Of a stretch of 35,759 bases of DNA, positions 16,405-23,970 are shown piece after piece. The DNA comes from Sphingobacteriia bacterium (GTDB taxonomy: Bacteria > Bacteroidota > Bacteroidia > Chitinophagales > Chitinophagaceae): the NCBI GenBank assembly GCA_947456855.1, contig CANGTR010000015.1, positions 1 to 35,759 of the forward strand. The letters run 5' to 3'. Under the pieces are notes generated by a model, which saw only the letters and a program-made list of their open reading frames with translations, was not told the DNA's origin and searched no databases. Position 1 is the first letter of the stretch. Every line of letters begins with the position of its first letter. The translations under genes and the position numbers were made by a program.

Positions 16405-17106
16405 ATGTCTATTCCATTTTTTTTTGAACCCAGTTTGCCCAATTTGCCAGCGCATTTTACACTTTCCGCAGATACCGCAAAACATTGTATTCAGGTGTTG
16501 AGAATGAAAGAGGGCGAAATGATGATGCTGACAGATGGGGTAGGAAATCGTTTTGATGCAACCCTTCTTTCGGCCAATAAAACACAAGCAGTAGTGTTGC
16601 TTTCTAATAAAACAGAGGTTGCGCCGATTACTCCAATCTCTGGTATTGCCATTTCATTTGTAAAAAATCCTGCTCGGATGGAATGGTTTTTAGAAAAAGC
16701 TACTGAAATTGGCATACGTCATTTTTATCCATTAATATCTACACGAACCGAAAAACATCATTTTAAAGCAGCGCGTTGGGAGAGTATTATCGTTTCTGCT
16801 ATGTTGCAAAGCCAACAAAGTTGGAAACCTATCTTACATCAACCGATTCAATTTAATGAACTTATTAAAATGAAATCGGAAGGTTTAAAAATGATTGCTC
16901 ATTGCGAAAAAGCTGAAAAAGCGCCTCTTCAAAATCTAGCCTTAACAAATAATCAGCTCATTTTAATTGGCCCAGAAGGAGATTTTTCTCCTGTTGAAAT
17001 AGATGCAGCTATCCATCAAGGCTTTACACCAGTGAGTTTAGGAAGCAATCGACTGAGAACAGAAACAGCTGGATTGGTTGCTGCCGTATTATTGCAGAAC
17101 AGATAA
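16405..17106 (+). CDS. rsmE: 16S rRNA (uracil1498-N3)-methyltransferase
   Basis: RsmE methylates U1498 of 16S rRNA. It is a dimeric SPOUT enzyme with an N-terminal PUA-like RNA-binding part and a knotted SAM-binding part. The 233 residues show the family marks: HCIQVLRMKEGE near residues 27-38, FVKNPARMEWFLEKATEIG in the middle, and the knot motifs LIGPEGDFSPVEI and VSLGSNRLRTETAG at the end. The length is normal and the start ATG is the first in frame. It lies between the lipase and the L,D-transpeptidase genes with gaps of 18 and 26 bases. Confidence 0.95.
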   Translation: MSIPFFFEPSLPNLPAHFTLSADTAKHCIQVLRMKEGEMMMLTDGVGNRFDATLLSANKTQAVVLLSNKTEVAPITPISGIAISFVKNPARMEWFLEKATEIGIRHFYPLISTRTEKHHFKAARWESIIVSAMLQSQQSWKPILHQPIQFNELIKMKSEGLKMIAHCEKAEKAPLQNLALTNNQLILIGPEGDFSPVEIDAAIHQGFTPVSLGSNRLRTETAGLVAAVLLQNR

Positions 17107-17132
17107 TTGCAAACAATTAGTAACTTCATCGT

Positions 17133-18740
17133 ATGCCTTGGAAAATATTCACCATCGTTTTTTGCATTTCCATTATTGCTTATTCTTGTAATGGGATAAT
17201 TGGTAAAAAACAAGTTGTAATTAGAGATACAACTATTACAACTGTTAACTCTTTTAATTCTATATTTTTTGATAGTGCAGATGTGGATGCATTTTTGGTG
17301 TTACATCCAGATTTGGCTTCTTATAAGGAGCAATTCAATCAATTTTATATTCCAAGAAATTTTGAATTTGCATGGTTTGATTCAAGCGGACTATCCGAAC
17401 AAGCCCATAATTTCTACAATCTTCAAAATAACTATATCAATAATTTTGAAGATAGCAGCATCTATAATGCTTTATTGAATCAACTATATGACTCTTTGAC
17501 TGCAAAAAAATTCCTTGCAGAAAAAAACAATAAAGCAGTTATACAAACAGAATTATTATTAACCGGTCAGTTTTTTAAATATGCTGCAAAAGTGTACAAG
17601 GGAGCAGACATTAATGCTGCAGAATTGGGCTGGTTTATCCCCAGAAAGAAAATTAATTTAAGTGCACTATTGGATACCATTATTGCCGCTAAAGCAAAAG
17701 ATCCAGATGCTTATGCGCCAATGAGTAATCAGTATAAAGTGCTCGAAAATTGGTTAATTAAAACCATTGAATTAGAGAAGAAAGAAACAAATGATAGTAT
17801 TCCATTGCTTAAAAAGCCAATAAAAATAGGCGATTCAGCAGGTATTGTTTTTCAAATAAAACAACGATTAAATGTATTGCAATCCAATATAGTGTTAGAT
17901 AGTTCTAATGTATATGATACTGCCATGTTGCGATCTGTAAAATTATTCCAGCTGCGCCATGGTTTAGCTATTGATGGAGTTATCGGAAATCAAATGATTG
18001 CAGAGTTGAACATTCCTTTGAAAAAAAGAGTGCAACAGATTTTGGTTAATTTAGAAAGAATCAGGTGGATGCCTCCTCAGCAAGAAAGGAATTTTATTTT
18101 GGTTAATATTCCAGCATTCAGATTGCATGTAATGGATAGTGGGAAACAGGTTTTTGATATGCGTGTTATTGTAGGTTCTGCCGCCAATAATACCGTAATC
18201 TTTAACGGGAATTTAAAATACATTGTTTTTAGCCCATATTGGAATGTGCCCGAAAGTATTGTTCGAAAAGAGATTTTACCTGCAATGCAAAGAGATCGTA
18301 ATTATATTGGTAAACACAATATGGAAATTACCGGATACAGCGGTTCTTTGCCCATTGTGAGGCAAAAGCCAGGTCCAACCAATTCATTGGGCTTGGTTAA
18401 ATTTCTTTTTCCGAATAGCTATAGCATTTATTTGCATGATACCCCTAATCGTAATTTGTTTCAGCAATCTGGACGAGGCCTGAGTCATGGATGTATAAGA
18501 ATTGCTGAACCCAAAAAATTCGCTCAATATTTATTGAGGGATGATACAACTACTTGGAAAAGCGCTACCATAGATAGTGCCATGCATTTGGCCAAAGAAA
18601 AATGGGTTACTTTGAAACAAACCATTCCAGTTTACTTGGTTTATTTTACAGCTTGGGTTGATAAAGACGGGTTATTGAATTTTCGGAAAGATATTTATGG
18701 CCACGATGCTAAAATGATGAATAAATTGTTTAATCAATAA
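17133..18740 (+). CDS. L,D-transpeptidase lipoprotein, YcbB/LdtD type
   Basis: This 535-residue enzyme would form 3-3 peptidoglycan cross-links. The N-terminus is a lipoprotein signal with lipobox IAYSC (Cys19), so it is anchored to a membrane facing the periplasm. A long scaffold-like region follows. A peptidoglycan-binding module lies at about 232-290 (IVFQIKQRLNVLQ, LFQLRHGLAIDGVIG). The YkuD catalytic domain runs from about 320 to 480, with SPYWNVP at 367-373 and the active-site motif HGCIRI with Cys454. The size and order equal the YcbB group rather than the short Erf/YbiS group. It is the fourth gene of the dnaB-led run, and nine bases separate it from the next gene. Confidence 0.92.
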   Translation: MPWKIFTIVFCISIIAYSCNGIIGKKQVVIRDTTITTVNSFNSIFFDSADVDAFLVLHPDLASYKEQFNQFYIPRNFEFAWFDSSGLSEQAHNFYNLQNNYINNFEDSSIYNALLNQLYDSLTAKKFLAEKNNKAVIQTELLLTGQFFKYAAKVYKGADINAAELGWFIPRKKINLSALLDTIIAAKAKDPDAYAPMSNQYKVLENWLIKTIELEKKETNDSIPLLKKPIKIGDSAGIVFQIKQRLNVLQSNIVLDSSNVYDTAMLRSVKLFQLRHGLAIDGVIGNQMIAELNIPLKKRVQQILVNLERIRWMPPQQERNFILVNIPAFRLHVMDSGKQVFDMRVIVGSAANNTVIFNGNLKYIVFSPYWNVPESIVRKEILPAMQRDRNYIGKHNMEITGYSGSLPIVRQKPGPTNSLGLVKFLFPNSYSIYLHDTPNRNLFQQSGRGLSHGCIRIAEPKKFAQYLLRDDTTTWKSATIDSAMHLAKEKWVTLKQTIPVYLVYFTAWVDKDGLLNFRKDIYGHDAKMMNKLFNQ

Positions 18741-18749
18741 ATTGAATGT

Positions 18750-19922
18750 ATGCAGATAATTGAAGTGCATGATGCTGCTTCTATACAAGATTTTTTAGTA
18801 GTGAATGCATTGATGAATGCTCAAAATCCGGTTTATATTAGGGCCTTGGACAATGAAGTGAACGATGTTTTTGATCCCCAAAAAAATAAAAACTTTAAAT
18901 ATGGCACTGCAAAAAGATGGATTGCGAAAACCGATAATGGAAATTTAGTGGGAAGAATTGCGGCGTTTACCAACGATAAATACATCAATAAAGGAACTGA
19001 ATTTAAAACCGGGGGTATTGGTTTTTTTGATTGCATCAATGATCAAGCAACTGCCAATTTGTTATTTGATACTGCAAAAAACTGGTTGCAAGAAATGGGG
19101 ATGGAAGCAATGGATGGACCTATTAATTTTGGAGATCGTGATAAATGGTGGGGATTAATGGTAGAAGGATTTAATAGCGAACCGATGTATGGAATGTCTT
19201 TTAATCCTTCCTATTATCAATCATTATTTGAGCAATATGGTTTCAGTAATTATTACAACCAGTATTATTATTACATGAATGTAGATGATCCATTGCCTGA
19301 AAGGTTTCCAGAGCGATACGCCAAATTCAATGCTAAGCCAGGATACGAGGCTAAGCATATAAAAATATCCGATTTAGAAAAATATGCCGGGGATTTTGCC
19401 ACTGTATACAATGCAGCTTGGGCTCAGCATGGTGAAGCAAAAGAAATCACCAAAGAGCAAGTAATGAAGTTGTTTAATAAAATGAAACCCATCATGGATG
19501 AAAGGGTTGTTTGGTTTGCTTATTACAAAGAGGAACCGATTGCTATGTTCATCAATATTCCGGATATCAATCAATATTTTAAATATTTCAATGGCAAATT
19601 CGGTTGGTTAGAAAAATTGCGCTTGCTCTGGATGAAATACCGAGGTGTTAATAAACGATTAACTGGGTTGGCTTTTGGCGTTGTGCCTAAATACCAGTCT
19701 TTAGGAATTGATAGCTACCTTATTTATGCTTGTGGTTTAACAATTCAAGGCAAGGGATGGTACAATCAATATGAAATGGGTTGGGCAGGTGATTGGAACC
19801 CCAAGATGGTGAATATTTACAAAAGTCTTGGTGGAAAACAAAGTAGGAGAATGGTTACCTATCGATTTATATTTGATGATAAATATTTGTTTGAAAGGCA
19901 CCCTGAGATGGATTATAAATAA
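18750..19922 (+). CDS. GNAT-fold-like protein of unknown function
   Basis: This 390-residue protein appears to belong to a conserved Bacteroidota family annotated as hypothetical or GNAT acetyltransferase-like. An N-terminal block (RWIAKTDNGNLVGRIAAFTN, then GGIGFFDCINDQATANLLF) matches the beta-strand pair of a GNAT core. The middle part has a strongly conserved look with MDGPINFGDRDKWWGLMVEGF and MYGMSFNPSYY. The C-terminal half (LTGLAFGVVPKYQSLGIDSYLIY) again resembles a GNAT acetyl-CoA loop region, where V/G-x-P-x-Y-x-x-x-G is typical. Two GNAT-like halves are therefore possible, as in FemABX-like or MccE-like enzymes. No substrate can be named. It sits between the L,D-transpeptidase and dnaX genes with short gaps of 9 and 20 bases. 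Confidence 0.62.
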   Translation: MQIIEVHDAASIQDFLVVNALMNAQNPVYIRALDNEVNDVFDPQKNKNFKYGTAKRWIAKTDNGNLVGRIAAFTNDKYINKGTEFKTGGIGFFDCINDQATANLLFDTAKNWLQEMGMEAMDGPINFGDRDKWWGLMVEGFNSEPMYGMSFNPSYYQSLFEQYGFSNYYNQYYYYMNVDDPLPERFPERYAKFNAKPGYEAKHIKISDLEKYAGDFATVYNAAWAQHGEAKEITKEQVMKLFNKMKPIMDERVVWFAYYKEEPIAMFINIPDINQYFKYFNGKFGWLEKLRLLWMKYRGVNKRLTGLAFGVVPKYQSLGIDSYLIYACGLTIQGKGWYNQYEMGWAGDWNPKMVNIYKSLGGKQSRRMVTYRFIFDDKYLFERHPEMDYK

Positions 19923-19942
19923 GCTATATTGCAACCCTTTCT

Positions 19943-21751
19943 ATGGAAAACTTCATTGTTTCAGCTCGTAAATACCGCCCCCAGAACTTTAATACAGTTG
20001 TGGGTCAGCAACATATTACTACCACACTAAAAAATGCGATTAAGAATAATCAGTTGGCGCATGCTTTTTTGTTTTGTGGACCTAGAGGAGTAGGTAAAAC
20101 CACCTGTGCGAGAATATTGGCCAAAACCATTAATTGTACCAATCAAACGCCTGAAGGTGAAGCATGTAATGAATGCAATAGTTGTGTTTCATTTGATGCA
20201 GGTACATCAATGAATATTCACGAATTGGATGCTGCCAGTAATAATTCGGTAGATGATATACGTGTGTTGGTAGAACAAGTGCGCTTTGCACCCCAAGCAG
20301 GTAAGTACAAAGTATATATTGTAGATGAGGTACACATGCTTAGTTCAAGTGCATTCAATGCATTTTTAAAAACATTGGAAGAACCACCTGCACATGCTAT
20401 TTTTATTTTAGCAACCACCGAGAAACATAAAATACTCCCTACTATTTTAAGTAGGTGCCAAATATTTGATTTCAAAAGAATTACCAATAACGATACGGTA
20501 GAACATTTGCAAGAAATTGTAGATAAAGAACATATTAAAGCCGAAAAAGCAGCATTACAGGTTATAGCTCAAAAGAGCGAAGGTTGCATGCGAGATTCCC
20601 TCAGTATTTTAGATAAGATTGTAAGCTTTACCAATGGTGAAGTAACGTATCAAAACACCTTAGAGCATTTGAATATTTTGGATGAGGATTATTTTTTCAA
20701 ATTATTGGAATCGATGCAACAACAAGATTTAGCTGGGGCTATGATGTTGTTCGACTCAATCAATAGAAAGGGATTTGAAGGCGATTTGGTATTGAATGGA
20801 TTTGCCGAATTCATCAGAAACTTATTGGTTTGTAAAGATCCTAAATCGGCAAGCTTGTTAGAAGTGGTAGAAGGAATGCAATCGAAATACATAGAAGTTG
20901 CTGCAACAACCAGTTTGTCTTATTTAGTAAGTGCACTGAATGTTTTGAATGATACGGAGATTAATTTCAAAATGGCACGCAACAAGCGTTTGCATGTAGA
21001 ATTGGCATTGATAAAATTAAATTTTCTGCAGCAAGCCATTGACATGGCTTCTGATAAAGGTACAGTTGTAAAAAAAAAACGAGTTGATGCACCAATAGCA
21101 TTTAGAACCAAAGCAATTCAACCTTTGGCTGCAGTTCCTATTCCAACTGCCGTTACTACTACCAATACTCCAAAATTATATATTGATCAGTTGCCAGTTA
21201 ATGTTCAATCCACAACACTACACAGCAATATTCCGCCTCCAATTGAAACCATCAATACTGCTCCACTTAGTTCTAAACCTATAGCAGCAAATGGTGGGAA
21301 AAAGAATTTATTGGATGCTTTAAGAGAAAAAGTTGGTGCCAAATACGATATCCAAGAAATAAAAGAAGCCGAAGGATTAAATATTGAAAAATTACAAGTT
21401 TTCTGGAATAAATATACAGTTGAATTAGAAAAGCAATTAAAGCATTCCGCTGCAGGCACGTTTAAAATTGCCTCTTTAAGTATTGATTCTGATATTCATT
21501 TCACCGTACATGTTGCTGCTATTACTGCTCAAAAATTTGTTGAACAAGAGAAGTTGGATTTAAAGGAACAATTGCATCAATTGTTTAATAATCGATTAAT
21601 CGATTTTTCCATTTTGGTAGATCTTGGAGAAAAAGAAGATGTGCCATTGCACATGCGTTTAAACAGCAAACAAAAATTTGAACGAATTGCCGAGCAATAT
21701 CCACTCATTAAAGAATTAAAAGAAAAATTGCGCTTGGAAATTGATTATTGA
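19943..21751 (+). CDS. dnaX: DNA polymerase III subunit gamma/tau
   Basis: DnaX is the motor subunit of the clamp loader. Its long tau form also holds the polymerase core and DnaB together. The 602 residues show Walker A GPRGVGKT at 46-53, a zinc module with Cys65, Cys75, Cys78 and Cys81, Walker B VDEVHML near 125-131, the sensor-1 region ILATTEKHKILPTILSRC, and domain III up to about residue 370. A run of ten A at 21070-21079 encodes three lysines (377-379) right after domain III. Slippage in either direction reaches a stop within a few codons, so a gamma form of about 380 residues is likely. The rest (382-602) is a Pro/Thr-rich linker and a C-terminal tau-specific region. dnaB is in the same gene run. 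Confidence 0.95.
   Translation: MENFIVSARKYRPQNFNTVVGQQHITTTLKNAIKNNQLAHAFLFCGPRGVGKTTCARILAKTINCTNQTPEGEACNECNSCVSFDAGTSMNIHELDAASNNSVDDIRVLVEQVRFAPQAGKYKVYIVDEVHMLSSSAFNAFLKTLEEPPAHAIFILATTEKHKILPTILSRCQIFDFKRITNNDTVEHLQEIVDKEHIKAEKAALQVIAQKSEGCMRDSLSILDKIVSFTNGEVTYQNTLEHLNILDEDYFFKLLESMQQQDLAGAMMLFDSINRKGFEGDLVLNGFAEFIRNLLVCKDPKSASLLEVVEGMQSKYIEVAATTSLSYLVSALNVLNDTEINFKMARNKRLHVELALIKLNFLQQAIDMASDKGTVVKKKRVDAPIAFRTKAIQPLAAVPIPTAVTTTNTPKLYIDQLPVNVQSTTLHSNIPPPIETINTAPLSSKPIAANGGKKNLLDALREKVGAKYDIQEIKEAEGLNIEKLQVFWNKYTVELEKQLKHSAAGTFKIASLSIDSDIHFTVHVAAITAQKFVEQEKLDLKEQLHQLFNNRLIDFSILVDLGEKEDVPLHMRLNSKQKFERIAEQYPLIKELKEKLRLEIDY
21070..21079 (+). promoter_or_regulatory. A10 slippery run in dnaX (probable gamma/tau frameshift site)
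   Basis: Ten A residues span the third base of GTA (Val376) and three AAA codons. One added A, or a -1 slip, reads on as Lys-Thr-Ser then TGA at 21085-21087. One lost A, or a +1 slip, reaches TAG at 21096-21098. An AAAGG lies nine bases before the run. E. coli dnaX uses an A-rich -1 site and Thermus dnaX uses transcriptional slippage on an A run. Use here is inferred. Confidence 0.6.
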
Positions 21752-21770
21752 TTTATCTTAGATAGATAAA
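21752..21770. repeat. 7-bp palindrome between dnaX and the thioredoxin-fold gene
   Basis: TTTATCT at 21752-21758 pairs with AGATAAA at 21764-21770 around a five-base loop. It fills most of the 27-base gap after the dnaX stop. No T-run follows. It may be a minor mRNA hairpin. Confidence 0.25.
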
Positions 21771-21778
21771 ATCCATGT

Positions 21779-23209
21779 ATGAGAAATCCTTTCTTGTTGC
21801 CAAGTTTAGTAACAACACTTTTCATAATTACTAGCAGTTGGCAGCTAAAAGCACAACCCATTCCAAACAGATCACCTGAAATAACAGAGGCATTGCAAAA
21901 AGCCACAAAGGCAAAAAAGATGCTTTTTTTGCAAATACAGTCGGAAAAATGTTTCCAATGCAATGATGTAGCCAATATGGGAATTCGCGCTGCTAAAGCA
22001 AGCATTGATAGTCATTGCGTTATACTTAATTTGAAAACAATTCCTGAAGAAATAAAACCTGTTTATAATATTTATGAAATTCCCAAAGAATATTTTGGTG
22101 TGATTATTACCGATGAGTCTATGAATATATTATCAGTAATGCACTCTAGTAATACAAATCCATTTCAATATATACAATTGATTCAAAGGGCATTGGTTGA
22201 AAAAAATTCTACTGAAACATTTGCTCGTGCTAAGGAAAAGTATTTGATGCAGAAACCATCATTTGAAACATCCATGCAATTAGCCAATAAAATCATGCAA
22301 ATTGGTTTTGAGCCTGGTGGTGAATTAATTGATGAGCTTGTGCGCAAAGCCTCCGCCGATTCATTAGAATCAATTTCATTTATGCAATATGTGCTCAAAC
22401 AGGCTCCATTGGTTGGTTCAAGTGCATACCTTACGATTACAAAGCAGCGTGATAACTATAATATGGCATGGTACCGTATGAGTTTAAGGGAAAGGATAAT
22501 AATTAATAATAGAATTGCTGCTAAAAGTATCAATAAAGCAATTGCAGACAAGAACGTTGGTTTTGCAAATCAGGTTGCCTACTTTAGACAAGGCACTTAT
22601 ACGGATAAGCCAGAAGATGGTTTTAAAGCAAATTTGGAAACCATGCTTACTTATTATAGTAGTGTAAATGATACGACTAATTATCTGAGATCTGTATTTA
22701 ATTATTATGATCGGTTTTATATGAATGTTCAACCGGATGATATTAAACGAGAAGATTCAATTAATAAAGTTGAGCTTTCAAAATCGGTTAGCCCTTCTGA
22801 ATCTGAAATCATATTTCAACAATTGCCAGACAGCATAAAGAGGAAAGTTGAAGCAAATATGAAAAAGACTGGTGCCGTTTTTAGTAAAACAATTACATAT
22901 GCTCCAAGAGTTCAATATTATGCGAGTGGATTAAACGAAGGAGCATGGAAAGTATATACCTACAGTAATAATCCAGCACATTTAAATAAAGCGGTTCTCT
23001 ATATTAGAAAATCGTTGGAGTTTTTTGAAACACCGGAATCCATAGATACCTATGCTCGACTGTTGTACAAAACGGGTAATCAAACTGAAGCCATTCAGTG
23101 GGAGGAAAAAGCCATACAGCAAAAACAAAAAGCTGGTTTTGACGCAAGCGAATATGAAAAAGTGATCTATAGAATGAAGAAAAGCTTAACCAATATAGAT
23201 GCAGATTGA
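21779..23209 (+). CDS. Periplasmic thioredoxin-fold protein with C-terminal repeats
   Basis: This 476-residue protein has an N-terminal signal (about residues 1-26, ending in QLKAQ). A thioredoxin-like domain follows. It starts with EITEALQKATKAKKMLFLQIQ and has a CxxC pair, Cys58 and Cys61, in KCFQCND. A canonical thioredoxin WCGPC is not present, so it may be a disulfide-related or non-redox member. The cis-proline-like region is IYEIPKEYFGVIITD. The C-terminal 130 residues look like TPR helices (AVLYIRKSLEFFETPESIDTYARLLYKTGN). A redox or scaffolding role in the periplasm is plausible but not shown. It is the last gene of the dnaB-led plus-strand run and converges on the DtxR-family regulator gene, with two bases between the stops. 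Confidence 0.68.
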   Translation: MRNPFLLPSLVTTLFIITSSWQLKAQPIPNRSPEITEALQKATKAKKMLFLQIQSEKCFQCNDVANMGIRAAKASIDSHCVILNLKTIPEEIKPVYNIYEIPKEYFGVIITDESMNILSVMHSSNTNPFQYIQLIQRALVEKNSTETFARAKEKYLMQKPSFETSMQLANKIMQIGFEPGGELIDELVRKASADSLESISFMQYVLKQAPLVGSSAYLTITKQRDNYNMAWYRMSLRERIIINNRIAAKSINKAIADKNVGFANQVAYFRQGTYTDKPEDGFKANLETMLTYYSSVNDTTNYLRSVFNYYDRFYMNVQPDDIKREDSINKVELSKSVSPSESEIIFQQLPDSIKRKVEANMKKTGAVFSKTITYAPRVQYYASGLNEGAWKVYTYSNNPAHLNKAVLYIRKSLEFFETPESIDTYARLLYKTGNQTEAIQWEEKAIQQKQKAGFDASEYEKVIYRMKKSLTNIDAD

Positions 23210-23211
23210 TT

Positions 23212-23889
23212 TTATTTGATCATACATTCTTTACACTCAATAATAATGTTTTCTGCAAATTTGGGGCTAATGCTGTTGATTTTTTTATTCACTTCTATTT
23301 CTATTAAATCATCAAAAGGTTGACGGGATATAACTTTAATGGTTTGATTGATTGAAAGACCTAATTTGTTAACATACTGCAAGAATGCAGCAGAATTGTC
23401 TTTTACACCAATCATTTTACATTGATGTCCAATTTTTTCTTCTAGCAATGTTTTTTTAACAGTAATAGCCAGTTCGCCTTTGGCATTGGGTATAGTATCA
23501 CCATGTGGATCAAAAGCAGGATAATCTAAAAATGCATCCAGTTTATCTATTAATTTTTTGCTCTGGATATGTTCTAATTGTTCTGCTACAACATGCACTT
23601 CATCCCAGCTAAATGCTAATTTTTGAAATAAAAAAGTTTCCCAGAGGCGATGTTTCCGTACCACTTCAATGGCAATTTTCTTGCCCGATTTTGTAAGACT
23701 CGATTTTCCATACTTTTCGTACTGAATCAGTTTTTTTGCCTTTAATTTCTTGAGCATATCATTTACCGTAGCGGGTTTTACGCCCAAATGGGCTGCAATT
23801 TCATTGGTGCCTGCCTCTATTTTAGAGCCCGATTCAATCGTAATTTGAAAAAGGGCTTTTAAATAATTCTCTTCTGTATTAGATGCCAT
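23212..23889 (-). CDS. Metal-dependent transcriptional regulator, DtxR/MntR family
   Basis: This 225-residue repressor senses Fe(II) or Mn(II). It has an N-terminal winged helix (TNEIAAHLGVKPATVNDMLKKL), a dimerisation and metal-binding domain, and a C-terminal FeoA/SH3-like domain (from about residue 145), as in full-length DtxR. Visible metal-site residues are the His of RKHRLWETFL and the Glu, Glu and His of VAEQLEHIQ. Glu occupies the position of DtxR Cys102, as in manganese-type MntR. The usual Asp8/Met10 position is Asn8 here. It is divergent from a TonB-dependent receptor, with 81 bases between start codons and a perfect palindrome in between. Repression of that receptor in metal-replete cells is the natural reading. 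The exact metal is uncertain. Confidence 0.9.
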   Translation of the reverse strand: MASNTEENYLKALFQITIESGSKIEAGTNEIAAHLGVKPATVNDMLKKLKAKKLIQYEKYGKSSLTKSGKKIAIEVVRKHRLWETFLFQKLAFSWDEVHVVAEQLEHIQSKKLIDKLDAFLDYPAFDPHGDTIPNAKGELAITVKKTLLEEKIGHQCKMIGVKDNSAAFLQYVNKLGLSINQTIKVISRQPFDDLIEIEVNKKINSISPKFAENIIIECKECMIK

Positions 23890-23920
23890 AGTATAAAAAT
23901 AAGGGTATTTGTCAAATTAA

Positions 23921-23953
23921 TTTTGTTAGACAAATCTAACATATATAATTTTA
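23921..23953 (+). promoter_or_regulatory. Promoter of the TonB-dependent receptor
   Basis: TTTTG at 23921-23925 is followed by 20 bases and TAATTTTA at 23946-23953, one mismatch from the -7 consensus TAnnTTTG. This is a good Bacteroidota promoter spacing. It would start transcription near 23960, which argues for a translation start downstream of it. Confidence 0.5.
23925..23940. promoter_or_regulatory. Probable DtxR/MntR-type operator
   Basis: GTTAGA-CAAA-TCTAAC is a perfect 6-bp inverted repeat. It lies between the -33 and -7 boxes of the receptor promoter and 36 bases upstream of the regulator start. A protein bound here would block the receptor promoter and could also regulate its own gene. 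Confidence 0.55.
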
Positions 23954-23970
23954 CCTCCAAAACATCTATT

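Noticed and set aside
23923..23970. TTG start and extension of the TonB receptor
   Set aside because: It lies on the promoter and palindromic operator. The TTG at 23971 gives a direct signal peptide.
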